Shown here one piece after another: positions 39,795 to 49,291 of a DNA stretch of 64,000 nt. The notes beneath the pieces were generated by a model that was given only the letters and a program-made list of their open reading frames with translations, had not been told where the DNA came from and did not search any database. A program made the position numbers and the translations under genes. Numbering within the stretch: position 1 is the stretch's first letter; each line of letters opens with the position of its first letter. This DNA comes from Burkholderia paludis (GTDB taxonomy: Bacteria > Pseudomonadota > Gammaproteobacteria > Burkholderiales > Burkholderiaceae), in contig NZ_JPGL01000014.1 in NCBI RefSeq assembly GCF_000732615.1, positions 1 through 64,000 of the forward strand. The letters run 5' to 3'.

Positions 39795-40625
39795 TCAGCT
39801 CGAGCCGGAATGCCCGCCCGGCAGCGGCGCGCGGGCCAGCGCCGCGTCGACGGGCGGCAGGTCGACCCGTTCCGGATCGAGCATCTTCCAGCGGCCGTCG
39901 ATCAACCCTTCGAGCGGATGGAAGTTGGCCTTGTAGGCCATCTTCGGGCTCTCGCGGATCCAGTAGCCGAGGTATACGTAGGGCAGGCCGAGACTCTTCG
40001 CCTGCTCGATCTGCCACAGGATGTTGTAGGTGCCGTAGCTCGTATGCAGGTCGTCGGGCTCGAAGAACGTGTAGACGGACGACAGCCCGTCGCCGAGGAT
40101 GTCGATCATGCTGACCATGCGCAGCTTGCCGGACTCGCCGCCCGGTGCATCGAGGTCGCGGAATTCGACGAGGCGCGAGTTGATCCGGCTCTGCAGCAGG
40201 AACTGCTCGTACTGGTCGCGGCTGTCGCGGTCCATGCCGCCGCCCGCATGACGCGCCGACTGGTAGCGCATATAGAGCGCGTAGTGCTCTTCGTCGTAGT
40301 GCAGCGGCGACACCGTTGCCACGAGCGCGCGATGCCGCTTCCACATCCGGCGCTGCGTGCGTGACGGCGCGAATGCGCCGACGGGGACGCGCACCGGCAC
40401 GCACGCGCGGCAGCCGTCGCAGTACGGGCGATACGTGAAGACGCCCGAGCGGCGGAAGCCGGCCTTGACGAGCTCGGTGTAGATGTCGGAGTTGATCAGG
40501 TGGCTCGGCGTCGCGACTTGCGAGCGCGCGACGCGGCCGTCCAGATAGCTGCACGGATAGGGCGCCGTTGCATAGAATTGCAGCGCCGAAAGCGGTGAAA
40601 GCGGCAGCTCAGTCGGGTGAGTCAT
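39795..40625 (-). CDS. bpt: Aspartate/glutamate leucyltransferase
   Basis: 276 aa, related to eukaryotic arginyl transferase. Adds leucine from Leu-tRNA to N-terminal Asp or Glu, making an N-degron for ClpS/ClpAP. The N-terminal Cys-rich part has [18 protein letters not shown]; the C-terminal half has the GNAT-like [20 protein letters not shown] and [15 protein letters not shown]. It lies 33 bases after aat on the same strand, linking both branches of the bacterial N-degron pathway. Confidence 0.93.
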   Translation of the reverse strand: MTHPTELPLSPLSALQFYATAPYPCSYLDGRVARSQVATPSHLINSDIYTELVKAGFRRSGVFTYRPYCDGCRACVPVRVPVGAFAPSRTQRRMWKRHRALVATVSPLHYDEEHYALYMRYQSARHAGGGMDRDSRDQYEQFLLQSRINSRLVEFRDLDAPGGESGKLRMVSMIDILGDGLSSVYTFFEPDDLHTSYGTYNILWQIEQAKSLGLPYVYLGYWIRESPKMAYKANFHPLEGLIDGRWKMLDPERVDLPPVDAALARAPLPGGHSGSS

Positions 40626-40658
40626 GGGCAGCTCTCGTTGCAGGGAGGGAGTGCCGCG

Positions 40659-41423
40659 CTAGCGCTCGATCCCGGAGGGGGGCGCCGTTTCGGCGGGGCC
40701 CGTCAGCGCGGCGAGCACGCGCTTGTCGAACTGCCACGGAATCGGCGGTTCGGCTACCGCGCTGCGCACGTGAGCGACAAAGGCCTTGCGTGCGATCTCG
40801 CGGCCGCCGAGCGACGCTAGATGCGACGTATTCTGCTGGCAGTCTATCATCTCCAGCCCCTGCCCGCGAAGGTGCGCGATGAGCGTGGCCAGTGCGATCT
40901 TCGATGCGTCGGTCGCATCCGCATACATCGACTCGCCGAAAAACATCCGCCCGAACGATACGCCGTACAGGCCGCCGACGCGGCGCCCGTCGCGCCACGT
41001 CTCGATGCTGTGCGCGTTGCCGGTGCGGTACAGCGACGTGTACGCGTCGATGATCTCGGCCGTGATCCACGTGCCGCGCTGCCCGCGGCGCGGCGCCTGC
41101 GCGCAGGCCCGCATCACGCCCGGAAAGTCGTGATCCACGCGCACTTCCCATTCGGGCTCCCGCAGCACGCGCTTCAGCGTCTTGCGCAGCGACGGCGACA
41201 CCTTGAATTCGGCCGGCACGAGGATCATGCGCGGATCGGGGCTCCACCACAGTACCGGCTGGCCGTCGGAGTACCACGGGAAAATTCCGCGCAGATATGC
41301 GTCGATGAGGCGTGACGGCAGCAGGTCGGCGCTGGCGGCGAGCAGCCCGGGCGCGCCGGTCGCGGGACCGAGCGCGCGCTCGATGGGCGGAAACGGATCG
41401 TCCGGGCCGAGCCAGGGGACCAT
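40659..41423 (-). CDS. aat: Leucyl/phenylalanyl-tRNA-protein transferase
   Basis: 254 aa. Transfers Leu or Phe to proteins with N-terminal Lys or Arg, marking them for ClpAP. Motifs: [59 protein letters not shown] and [17 protein letters not shown] long open frame continues upstream, but the ATG giving [13 protein letters not shown] is the family start. Confidence 0.94.
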   Translation of the reverse strand: MVPWLGPDDPFPPIERALGPATGAPGLLAASADLLPSRLIDAYLRGIFPWYSDGQPVLWWSPDPRMILVPAEFKVSPSLRKTLKRVLREPEWEVRVDHDFPGVMRACAQAPRRGQRGTWITAEIIDAYTSLYRTGNAHSIETWRDGRRVGGLYGVSFGRMFFGESMYADATDASKIALATLIAHLRGQGLEMIDCQQNTSHLASLGGREIARKAFVAHVRSAVAEPPIPWQFDKRVLAALTGPAETAPPSGIER

Positions 41424-41434
41424 GGGGCGGAGGC

Positions 41435-41980
41435 TCAGCCGTTGCGCAGCGAGCGGAAGATGTCGCCGGTGTGCACGCCGTAATCGCCGGCGGCGCGATC
41501 GGCGAAGAAGAATCGCAGGGTCTGGCTGACGGTCGGGAACGCGATTTCGTCCCACGGGATGTCGGCCTCGTCGAACAGTTTCACTTCGAGGCTTTCCTCG
41601 CCGGCTTCGAAACCCGGCTCGACGAGCCGCGCGAGATAGAACAGGTGAACCTGGTGCACGTGCGGCACGTTGAGCAGCGTGAACAGGTTCTGCACCTCGA
41701 CGCGCGCGCCGGCTTCCTCGAGCGTTTCGCGTGCGGCCGCCTCGGCCGTCGTCTCGCCCATTTCCATGAAGCCCGCGGGAAGCGTCCAGAAGCCGTAGCG
41801 CGGTTCGATCGCGCGACGGCACAGCAGGATCTGATCGCCCCAGACCGGGACCGTACCGACGACGTTGCGCGGATTCTGATAGTGGATCGTGCCGCAGTGA
41901 TCGCAGACAAAGCGCTCGCGGTTGTCGCCCGGAGGAATGCGCGCGATGACTTCGTGACCGCAGACGGAGCAGAATTTCAT
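41435..41980 (-). CDS. NUDIX hydrolase with N-terminal zinc ribbon
   Basis: 181 aa. Zinc-ribbon-like cysteines CSVCGHE...CDHCG occupy the first 30 residues. The NUDIX box [20 protein letters not shown] continues with AGA and has all catalytic Glu residues (about 69-91). The zinc ribbon with a NUDIX domain recalls NudC/YfcD-like enzymes acting on nucleotide diphosphates or ADP-ribose. The stop lies 11 bases before the aat start, suggesting co-transcription. Confidence 0.88.
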   Translation of the reverse strand: MKFCSVCGHEVIARIPPGDNRERFVCDHCGTIHYQNPRNVVGTVPVWGDQILLCRRAIEPRYGFWTLPAGFMEMGETTAEAAARETLEEAGARVEVQNLFTLLNVPHVHQVHLFYLARLVEPGFEAGEESLEVKLFDEADIPWDEIAFPTVSQTLRFFFADRAAGDYGVHTGDIFRSLRNG

Positions 41981-42120
41981 GTCGAATGGAAGGGACGAGG
42001 TGATGCGAGTGTATCACCGGGGCGCGGCATTCTCGAACGCACGCGCATGCGGGCGGCATGGCGCACGCAGTGCAGGGGCGGCCGCGTGAAGCGGGGCGGG
42101 GAACACGACGGAAAAACAAA

Positions 42121-42147
42121 AAGCCCGGCACTGGGCCGGGCTTTTTG
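42121..42147 (-). terminator. Terminator of the initiator tRNA
   Basis: AAGCCCGGC/GCCGGGCTT stem, five-base loop, A-rich left and T-rich right flanks; works on both strands. Confidence 0.85.
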
Positions 42148-42163
42148 CACGAATCTGGACGTT

Positions 42164-42240
<77 letters not shown>

Positions 42241-42256
42241 TCCGTCGAAGAAATGA

Positions 42257-42285
42257 ATTATAAGGAGATACCCGAACGAGTGCAA
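42257..42285 (-). promoter_or_regulatory. Promoter of the initiator tRNA
   Basis: On the - strand TTGCAC, 17-base spacer, TATAAT, ending 16 bases before the tRNA. Confidence 0.65.
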
Positions 42286-42437
42286 GCACTTTCTGACAAT
42301 CGCATGTCGCGTCTTGTGGGGACGGTACGGTGGGCGCGTGCGCTAGAATCGAGCGGTTTGTTTCGTATCTTCGGCAGCGACGCCGTGCGCGATCGCGTCG
42401 GCGCTGCTGCGACTCTCTTTATTGCATCGACGGATTC

Positions 42438-42935
42438 ATGGACATCGCTCACGATCTTCAATCGATCGACGCGCAGGAACAGGCGCTCGTGTTTCCCCAT
42501 TTCGACCCGGCGCGCGCATGGGCGCTCGGCAACCGGATGCATGCGCTCGCGACGTCGCGCGGCCATGCGATCGCGATCGACATCGTCACGTTCGGCCAGC
42601 CGCTGTTCTACGCGGCGCTCGCCGGCGCGACGCCCGACAACGCCGACTGGGTGCGCCGCAAGCGCAACGTCGTCGCGCACTTCCGGCGCAGCTCGTATGC
42701 GATCGGCCTGCGCATCCAGCAGTCCGGCGCGACGCTCGCGGACAAGCACGGGCTGCCGATCGGCGAGTATTCGCCGTACGGCGGGTCGTTTCCGCTGACG
42801 GTCGCCGGTGCCGGCGTGATCGGCTCGATCACCGCGTCCGGGTTGCCGCAGCGCGCGGATCACGAATTCGTCGTCGAGACGCTGTGTGCCGAACTCGGCC
42901 ACGACTACGCCGCGCTCGCGCTGGCAAGGATCTGA
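42438..42935 (+). CDS. UPF0303 / heme-degrading-domain protein
   Basis: 165 aa. Matches the UPF0303 family (HbpS/GlcG-like fold) in length and in [40 protein letters not shown] and [20 protein letters not shown]. HbpS relatives bind heme, but the function here is not established. Three bases before the SMR pump gene, so probably one transcript. Confidence 0.82.
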   Translation: MDIAHDLQSIDAQEQALVFPHFDPARAWALGNRMHALATSRGHAIAIDIVTFGQPLFYAALAGATPDNADWVRRKRNVVAHFRRSSYAIGLRIQQSGATLADKHGLPIGEYSPYGGSFPLTVAGAGVIGSITASGLPQRADHEFVVETLCAELGHDYAALALARI

Positions 42936-42938
42936 CGG

Positions 42939-43277
42939 ATGCAGCTTCCCGGTTACGCATGGCTCGCGATCGCGATCGTCGCGGAGGTGGTCGGCACGTC
43001 CGCGCTGCGTGCGGCGGACGGCTTCACGCGCTTGTGGCCGTCGATGCTCGTCGTCGCCGGATACGGCATCGCGTTCTACTGCCTGTCGCTCACGTTGCGC
43101 ACGATGCCCGTCGGCATCATCTATGCAGTCTGGTCGGGCGCCGGGATCGTGCTGATCACGCTCGTCGCGATGCTGCTCTATCGCCAGGTGCCGGACTTGC
43201 CGGCGGTGATCGGCCTCGGGCTGATCATCGCGGGCGTCGTGGTGCTGAACCTGTTCTCGAAGATGCAGGCGCACTGA
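42939..43277 (+). CDS. SMR family small multidrug efflux protein
   Basis: 112 aa with four membrane helices. Key residues: the membrane-embedded Glu in WLAIAIVAEVVGTSAL (Glu15, matching EmrE Glu14), and IIYAVWSGAGIVLITLVAM in helix 3. Exchanges protons for cationic drugs or guanidinium-like compounds; specificity unknown. Confidence 0.9.
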   Translation: MQLPGYAWLAIAIVAEVVGTSALRAADGFTRLWPSMLVVAGYGIAFYCLSLTLRTMPVGIIYAVWSGAGIVLITLVAMLLYRQVPDLPAVIGLGLIIAGVVVLNLFSKMQAH

Positions 43278-43308
43278 ACGTGCGACTGCCGTTTGCCGGA
43301 TGGCCCTC

Positions 43309-44463
43309 ATGACCGATTCCACTTCCGCTGCCGTTTCCGCCGAAACCGCCCAGCCCGATGTACGCGCTTATGTTGCGAACCGCATCGGCTTTCTCGAACT
43401 GAACCGGCCGAAAGCGCTGAACGCGTTGTCGGTCGGCATGATCCGGCTGATGCAGCAGGCGCTCGACGCGTGGCGCGACGATCCCGAGGTCGTCGCGGTC
43501 GTCGTGTGCAGCCCGCATCCGCGCGCGTTCTGCGCGGGCGGCGACGTGCGCTTCTTCCACGATGCATGGCAGCGCGGCGACCGCGATGCGGTCGACACGT
43601 TCTTCATCGAGGAATACACGCTCAACCACACGATCTTCACGTATCCGAAGCCGTATGTCGCTTTGATGCACGGTGTCGTGATGGGCGGCGGGATGGGCAT
43701 CTCGCAGGCGGCCCGGCATACGGGCGGCCTGCGCGTCGTGACCGACTCGACGAAGATGGCGATGCCCGAAACGCGCATCGGCCTGTTCCCGGACGTCGGG
43801 ATGAGCTGGTTTCTCGCACGCACGCCCGGCGAGATCGGCCGCTATCTCGCGGTGACCGGCGCGACGCTCGACGCGGCCGGTGCGTTGTACGCGCAGCTCG
43901 CCGACGTCTATCTGCCCGATGCCGCACTGCCGGCGCTGCTCGACACGCTGCGCAGCGCGCGCATCGACAGCGGCGCGCAGGCGGTCGCCTGCGTCGCTGC
44001 CGCCGCGGCCGAGCACAAGGTCGTGCCGACGCCCGACACGTCGGCGCTGGCCGATGCGCGCGCCGGGATCGACCGGCATTTCGCGCAGCCCGATATCGGC
44101 GCGATCCTCGCGTCGCTCGATGCCGAGCAGGACTGCGCGGCCGTCGACGGATGGGTCGGGAAGGCCGTTCATGCCATGCGCGAACAGCTGTCTCCGCTGT
44201 CGATGGCCGTGTCGCTCGAAGTCGTCGAGCGCGCGCGCGGTGCAACGATGGCCGATTGCCTGCGGCGCGACCTCGATCTCACGCGTTCGACGTTCGCGCA
44301 CGGCGACGTGATCGAGGGCGTGCGCGCGCTGATCGTCGACAAGGATCACCGGCCGGTCTGGCGTTTCGGCGCGGTCGCCGATGTCGGGCGCGCGGACGTG
44401 CTCGCGATGTTCGACAGCCCGTGGACGGCCGACACGCATCCGCTGCGGAATCTGCGGGACTGA
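43309..44463 (+). CDS. Enoyl-CoA hydratase/isomerase family, 3-hydroxyisobutyryl-CoA hydrolase-like
   Basis: 384 aa, crotonase fold. FLELNRPKALNALSVGMIRL opens the fold, SPHPRAFCAGGDVRFFHDAW forms the oxyanion loop, and GGMGISQAARHTGGLRVVTD and MPETRIGLFPDVGMSWFLAR hold the Glu and Asp used by 3-hydroxyisobutyryl-CoA hydrolases. The length (longer than plain hydratases) supports that branch, which works in valine breakdown. No other valine genes are nearby. An ATG at 43300 is an equally possible start. Confidence 0.82.
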   Translation: MTDSTSAAVSAETAQPDVRAYVANRIGFLELNRPKALNALSVGMIRLMQQALDAWRDDPEVVAVVVCSPHPRAFCAGGDVRFFHDAWQRGDRDAVDTFFIEEYTLNHTIFTYPKPYVALMHGVVMGGGMGISQAARHTGGLRVVTDSTKMAMPETRIGLFPDVGMSWFLARTPGEIGRYLAVTGATLDAAGALYAQLADVYLPDAALPALLDTLRSARIDSGAQAVACVAAAAAEHKVVPTPDTSALADARAGIDRHFAQPDIGAILASLDAEQDCAAVDGWVGKAVHAMREQLSPLSMAVSLEVVERARGATMADCLRRDLDLTRSTFAHGDVIEGVRALIVDKDHRPVWRFGAVADVGRADVLAMFDSPWTADTHPLRNLRD

Positions 44464-44495
44464 TTGAGGCGGGCGGGATACCGCGGATGCCGAAA

Positions 44496-44531
44496 CGAAC
44501 AGGCCGCCTGCGTGTGCAGGCGGCCTGTTCG
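44496..44531. terminator. Perfect 16-pair hairpin between convergent genes
   Basis: CGAACAGGCCGCCTGC, GTGT loop, GCAGGCGGCCTGTTCG. Very strong and symmetric, with little T-run on either side; probable bidirectional terminator. Confidence 0.7.
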
Positions 44532-44584
44532 TTTGCGGGCGCCGCTTCGGCCGAGGTCGAAGCGGCGTGAGGAGGGCGCCGGCG

Positions 44585-45013
44585 TTACTCGTCGCCCGCG
44601 CCGTCCGACATGAACGCGCGCATGAACACGAGCGCGCCGAAGCCCCAGACCGCGTTCGTCGCGAAGCCGGCGGCGAGAACGGGCATCATGTTGCCCGTCG
44701 GCCAGATGCCGCGCAGCGGATCGATCGCGAATACGCGGGCGACCGTCAGTACGAGGCCGCCGAACACCAGCGCGCCGACCCACGACGCCTCGCGTTCCGG
44801 CGATACGCGCAACAACCACGCCATCGGGACCGCGCAGCACGCACTGATCAGCGCATTCGCGACAAATTCAGGAATGCCGAGCGGCGCGAACGGCTGCGTG
44901 GAGAAGCCGGTTGCGGCGATCAGGTCGGCCGTATGCAGGAGTGCGAGCGTGGCTTCGCGGAAGAACAGGGCGGCCAGGAAGCCGGACAGGAATGGCAGGA
45001 TGACTTTCTGCAT
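44585..45013 (-). CDS. Small membrane protein of unknown function
   Basis: 142 aa with about four hydrophobic segments (KVILPFLSGFLAALFFREAT; ISACCAVPMAWLLRV; VGALVFGGLVLTVARVFA; AGFATNAVWGFGALVFM). No family recognised with confidence. The inner ATG is preferred over a GTG four codons upstream. It ends 53 bases from the strong hairpin. Confidence 0.65.
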   Translation of the reverse strand: MQKVILPFLSGFLAALFFREATLALLHTADLIAATGFSTQPFAPLGIPEFVANALISACCAVPMAWLLRVSPEREASWVGALVFGGLVLTVARVFAIDPLRGIWPTGNMMPVLAAGFATNAVWGFGALVFMRAFMSDGAGDE

Positions 45014-45353
45014 CGATGAGTGCACCGCAGGCGCGCATGACCGGGGCCGTGCGCGCGGAGTTATTCGGACAGTTGCGCCATTATAGGGCCCGGCCGCCGC
45101 GATATTCGCTCCAGCGTCGTGCTAATCACGAAAGCGGAAAACCTAAGCTAAAAAAAATCGTTCCAAAGCCCTGCACCGATCCCTAGACTGATTTCCCAGA
45201 AACAGCCGTGCAATCGCGTCCTCGCCCGCTGCACGGTGCGACCGGCGAACCACCCCGATTCGAACGCACACCATGCATGCGTCGCCCAGCCGCGACGCGA
45301 GCAGGGCGGTGTTTTTTCAAATTTCGGCAAGGACAGTCAAGCAGGAGCAGCAG

Positions 45354-46511
45354 ATGAATGTGTTCTGGTTTATCCCCACGCATGGCGACAGCCGCTATCT
45401 CGGCACGGCCGAAGGTGCACGCGCCGCGGATTACGATTATTTCAAGCAGGTCGCGGTTGCGGCCGATACGCTCGGCTACGAGGGTGTCCTGCTGCCGACC
45501 GGCCGCTCCTGCGAGGATGCGTGGGTCGTTGCGTCGAGCCTCATTCCGGCGACGCAGCGTCTGAAGTTCCTGGTTGCGATTCGTCCCGGCATCGCATCGC
45601 CGGGGCTGTCGGCGCGCATGGCCGCGACGTTCGACCGTCTGTCCGGCGGCCGCCTGCTGATCAACGTCGTGACGGGCGGCGATGCCGCCGAGCTCGAAGG
45701 CGACGGCCTGTTCGCGGATCACGACACGCGCTACGAAATCACCGACGACTTCCTGAACATCTGGCGCGGCCTGTTGTCCGCGTCGCACGACAACGGCGGC
45801 TTCGACTACATCGGCAAGCACTTGCAATCGAAGGGCGGCAAGGCGCTTTATCCGCCCGTGCAGCGCCCGCATCCGCCGCTGTGGTTCGGCGGTTCGTCGC
45901 CGGCCGCGCATGCGATCGCGGCCGATCACATCGACACCTACCTGACCTGGGGCGAGCCGCCCGAGGCCGTCGCGAAGAAGATTGCCGATATCCGTGCCCG
46001 TGCCGAGGCGCGCGGCCGCAAGATCAAGTTCGGCATCCGGCTGCACGTGATCGTGCGCGAAACCGAGGACGAAGCGTGGCGCGACGCGGAACGCCTGATC
46101 AGCCGGCTCGACGATGAAACGATCGCACGTGCGCAGAAGGCGTTCGCGAACATGGATTCGGAAGGCCAGCGCCGCATGGCCGCGCTGCACGGCGGCAAGC
46201 GCGGCGGCCGCGACGCGCTCGAGGTGTATCCGAACCTGTGGGCCGGCGTCGGCCTCGTGCGCGGCGGTGCGGGTACCGCGCTCGTCGGCAATCCCGAGCA
46301 GGTCGCGGAGCGCATGCGCGAATACGCGGATCTCGGTATCGAGACCTTCATCCTGTCGGGCTATCCGCACCTGGAAGAGTCGTACCGTTTCGCGGAACTC
46401 GTGTTCCCGCTGATCAAGGGCGGCGCTGCATCGAAGGCGACCGGCCCGCTGTCGGGCCCGTTCGGCGAAATCGTCGGCAACAGCTATCTGCCGAAAGCCG
46501 CGCAGAGCTGA
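45354..46511 (+). CDS. ssuD: FMNH2-dependent alkanesulfonate monooxygenase
   Basis: 385 aa luciferase-fold enzyme that releases sulfite from alkanesulfonates using reduced flavin. Hallmarks: [60 protein letters not shown] and the late [29 protein letters not shown] precedes the start. First of four genes ssuD-ssuC-ssuB-mop; a flavin reductase (ssuE) and ssuA are absent here. The 330-base upstream region should hold a sulfur-starvation promoter. Confidence 0.95.
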   Translation: MNVFWFIPTHGDSRYLGTAEGARAADYDYFKQVAVAADTLGYEGVLLPTGRSCEDAWVVASSLIPATQRLKFLVAIRPGIASPGLSARMAATFDRLSGGRLLINVVTGGDAAELEGDGLFADHDTRYEITDDFLNIWRGLLSASHDNGGFDYIGKHLQSKGGKALYPPVQRPHPPLWFGGSSPAAHAIAADHIDTYLTWGEPPEAVAKKIADIRARAEARGRKIKFGIRLHVIVRETEDEAWRDAERLISRLDDETIARAQKAFANMDSEGQRRMAALHGGKRGGRDALEVYPNLWAGVGLVRGGAGTALVGNPEQVAERMREYADLGIETFILSGYPHLEESYRFAELVFPLIKGGAASKATGPLSGPFGEIVGNSYLPKAAQS

Positions 46512-46528
46512 GCGACAGGAGGTCTGGG

Positions 46529-47341
46529 ATGACAACGAAATCGTCGGTGACGGGGGCGGCGGTGGCCGCCCGCGCATGGCGCGGCGTTGCGCCGTGGCTC
46601 GTGCCGCTTGCGCTGCTGATCGTATGGGAAGTCGGTGCGCGCACCGGCTGGCTGTCGACCCGCGTGCTGCCCGAGCCCATTGCGGTCGTGCGGGCGGCGT
46701 GGTCGCTCGTCACCTCCGGTGAAATGTGGGCGAATGTGAAGGTCAGCACGTGGCGGGCGCTGTTCGGTTTCGCGATCGGCGGCGGCGTCGGCCTCGCGCT
46801 CGGGCTCGCGACCGGTTTGTCGAAGGCGGCCGAGGTCGCGCTCGATTCGACGATCCAGATGATCCGCAACATCCCGGCGCTCGCGATGATCCCGCTCGTG
46901 ATCCTGTGGTTCGGCATCGACGAGAAGGCGAAGCTGTTCCTCGTCGCGCTGGGCGTGTTCTTTCCGGTCTATATCAATACGTATCACGGCATCCGCTCGG
47001 TCGACGCGAACCTGATCGAGATGGCGAAGAGCTACGGCGTGCGCGGTTTCGCGCTGTACCGCGACGTGATCCTGCCGGGTGCGTTGCCGTCGATTCTCGT
47101 CGGCGTGCGCTTCGCGCTCGGGCTGATGTGGGTGATGCTGATCGTCGCGGAAACGATCTCCGCGCAGTCGGGTATCGGCTACATGACAATGAACGCACGT
47201 GAATTCCTGCAAACCGACGTGGTGGTGGTCGGCATCCTGCTGTACGCGGTGCTCGGCAAGCTGGCCGACGTGCTGGCGAAATGGCTCGAGCGCGTGACGC
47301 TGCGCTGGCACCCCGCCTATCAATCTGGAGCAAAGGCATGA
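46529..47341 (+). CDS. ssuC: Sulfonate ABC transporter permease
   Basis: 270 aa with about six membrane helices. The permease loop [20 protein letters not shown] and [20 protein letters not shown] match SsuC/TauC. The open frame extends upstream through ssuD, but the ATG at 46529 follows CAGGAGG. The stop overlaps the ssuB start (ATGA). Confidence 0.94.
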   Translation: MTTKSSVTGAAVAARAWRGVAPWLVPLALLIVWEVGARTGWLSTRVLPEPIAVVRAAWSLVTSGEMWANVKVSTWRALFGFAIGGGVGLALGLATGLSKAAEVALDSTIQMIRNIPALAMIPLVILWFGIDEKAKLFLVALGVFFPVYINTYHGIRSVDANLIEMAKSYGVRGFALYRDVILPGALPSILVGVRFALGLMWVMLIVAETISAQSGIGYMTMNAREFLQTDVVVVGILLYAVLGKLADVLAKWLERVTLRWHPAYQSGAKA

Positions 47342-48297
47342 ATGCGACGACTTCGGCGGCCGCCTACGGCCCGCTTGCCGGCGCAGATCTCGAGGCCGAG
47401 CTTGCGCAGGCGCGCGTTGCGGACGGCGACGCGCGAGACGCGGCGATCCTCGAACGTGACGGCAGCGCCTCGGTCGTCCCGCTCGCGCGGCGGCGGCCCG
47501 GCGGCCCGGCAACCGACGATGCGGTGACGCTGTCGGGTGTCAGCAAACGCTTCGGCACGCGCACGGTGCTCGACAACGTCGAGCTCGGCATCGCGCGCGG
47601 CAGCTTCGTTGCGATCGTCGGCCGTAGCGGCTGCGGCAAGTCGACGCTGCTGCGTCTCGTCGCCGGGCTCGAACAGCCGAGCAGCGGCGCGCTCGTGACG
47701 CGCGGCGACGGCGGTGGCGAACTCGATACGCGGATCATGTACCAGGATGCACGCCTGCTGCCGTGGAAGACCGTGCTGCAGAACGTGATGCTGGGCCTCG
47801 GGCGCGGCGCGCGTGACCAGGCGCGCGCGGTGCTCGACGAAGTCGGCCTGCTGGAGCGGGCGAACGACTGGCCCGCGCAACTGTCGGGCGGACAGCGGCA
47901 GCGCGTCGCACTGGCCCGCGCGCTCGTGCACCGGCCGCAACTGCTGTTGCTCGACGAGCCGCTCGGCGCGCTCGACGCGCTGACCCGCATCGAGATGCAT
48001 GCGCTGATCGAGCGGTTGTGGCGCGAACACCGGTTCACCGCGCTGCTCGTCACGCACGACGTGCAGGAAGCTGTCGCGCTCGGCGACCGCATCCTGCTGA
48101 TCGAGCAGGGGCGTGTGGCGCTGGACCAGCCGGTGCCGCTAGACCGGCCGCGCGCCCGCGCATCGGCCGCGTTCGCGGCACTGGAGGATCGCGTGCTGAA
48201 ACGCGTGCTCGCCGGCGGACCCGGCGCGGCCGACCAGCCCGCGGAGCATCAGGCAGACAGCGTTCGACCGGTCGGGCAGATCCGCTGGGCCGTTTAA
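47338..48297 (+). CDS. ssuB: Sulfonate ABC transporter ATP-binding protein
   Basis: 319 aa. Walker [10 protein letters not shown] (residues about 100-108), the Q-loop in [13 protein letters not shown], signature [15 protein letters not shown], Walker [17 protein letters not shown] and the H-loop [11 protein letters not shown]. It has a longer N-terminal extension (about 60 residues) than E. coli SsuB, as is common in Burkholderia. Confidence 0.94.
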   Translation: MNATTSAAAYGPLAGADLEAELAQARVADGDARDAAILERDGSASVVPLARRRPGGPATDDAVTLSGVSKRFGTRTVLDNVELGIARGSFVAIVGRSGCGKSTLLRLVAGLEQPSSGALVTRGDGGGELDTRIMYQDARLLPWKTVLQNVMLGLGRGARDQARAVLDEVGLLERANDWPAQLSGGQRQRVALARALVHRPQLLLLDEPLGALDALTRIEMHALIERLWREHRFTALLVTHDVQEAVALGDRILLIEQGRVALDQPVPLDRPRARASAAFAALEDRVLKRVLAGGPGAADQPAEHQADSVRPVGQIRWAV

Positions 48298-48354
48298 ATC
48301 CGGGCGGCGCAGGCCGCCCGTTCTGAGACTTTTTTCTTCGGAGCGATCAACCCG

Positions 48355-48570
48355 ATGAGCATCACTGCAATCAACGTACGTAACCAGTTCAAGGGCAAGG
48401 TGAAGGAGATCATCCGCGGGTCCGTGGTCTCCGAGGTCGACGTCGAGACGCCGTTCGGCATCGTCACGTCGGTGATCACGACCCGTTCGGTCGACGAACT
48501 CGAACTGAAGGTCGGCGCGGAGGTCGTTGCGCTCGTGAAATCGACGGAAGTATCGATCGCGCGCCTCTGA
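48355..48570 (+). CDS. ssuF: Molbindin-type TOBE protein (SsuF-like)
   Basis: 71 aa single Mop/TOBE domain: ITAINVRNQFKGKVKEIIRG and VTSVITTRSVDELELKVGAE. Molbindins bind molybdate or oxyanions. Pseudomonas putida has a comparable gene, ssuF, at the end of its ssu operon and needs it for sulfonate use, so position and family agree. 57 bases after ssuB. Confidence 0.85.
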   Translation: MSITAINVRNQFKGKVKEIIRGSVVSEVDVETPFGIVTSVITTRSVDELELKVGAEVVALVKSTEVSIARL

Positions 48571-48710
48571 GCCCGGGTGTCCCGTGCCGGTGCGGTGCCG
48601 CGGGCAGCCTGCCCGCTGGCGCCGCCCGGCGCTTGCGTTGTGCTTGCCTTGGTATTCGACGTCCGGCCGAAGTGCTAGGATGGAACGACACCGATGCCGG
48701 AGGCCAATGC

Positions 48711-48908
48711 ATGACCCCCATCCTTTCCCCCGAAGCCATCGAGGCGCTGAAGTGGATCGACCAGTTCGGCGAAAGCCGGCCGGTTCCTGCCGCGTTCGAC
48801 GACGTCGTCTATGCGTTGCTGAACGAGGGGCTGATCTACCAGGCGACGGCCGACCGGGTCGACCTGACGGCCGATGGCCGGTCCTTCTTGTCCGACGAAT
48901 ACGACTGA
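48711..48908 (+). CDS. Small protein of unknown function
   Basis: 65 aa, acidic (ILSPEAIEALKWIDQFGESR; ends FLSDEYD). CCGGAGG nine bases before the ATG supports translation. The ATADRVDLTADGRSFLSDE tail looks like a winged-helix wing, but no family is certain. Confidence 0.6.
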   Translation: MTPILSPEAIEALKWIDQFGESRPVPAAFDDVVYALLNEGLIYQATADRVDLTADGRSFLSDEYD

Positions 48909-48963
48909 GCGTGCGGCGCCGGCTGCGCGGGCGGCCTGGCGCTGCGTCGCCACGGAGCGTGCG

Positions 48964-49209
48964 ATGGAACCGAGAGGCAGCGACCTCGGCGATTTCAGCG
49001 AGCCGTACCGCGGCTTCGAAATCGAGGTGAAGACCGAGCAGGTGTGGAACGGCGAGCATGCGCACTATCGTGTGCTCGAGGGCGAGAACGTGCGGATCGA
49101 CTGGCGCCTCGTCAAGGTCGACGGGATGTTGCTGACCGAACGGCGCGTGCTCGAACGGGTGCTCGACGAGGCCCGGCGGGCGGTCGATGCGGAGCTGGGC
49201 GACGGATAG
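48964..49209 (+). CDS. Small protein of unknown function
   Basis: 81 aa, acidic. FSEPYRGFEIEVKTEQVWNG and HYRVLEGENVRIDWRLV suggest a small beta sheet. No family recognised. It lies between the previous small gene and dusA, all on one strand. Confidence 0.6.
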   Translation: MEPRGSDLGDFSEPYRGFEIEVKTEQVWNGEHAHYRVLEGENVRIDWRLVKVDGMLLTERRVLERVLDEARRAVDAELGDG

Positions 49210-49291
49210 TGCACATGCCGGGCAGGCTCGGCCCGTGTTGCGGTAAAATGTCCGGTTGTTTCCGCGCCGTCTGGCCTGTCGCCCGAAATCC

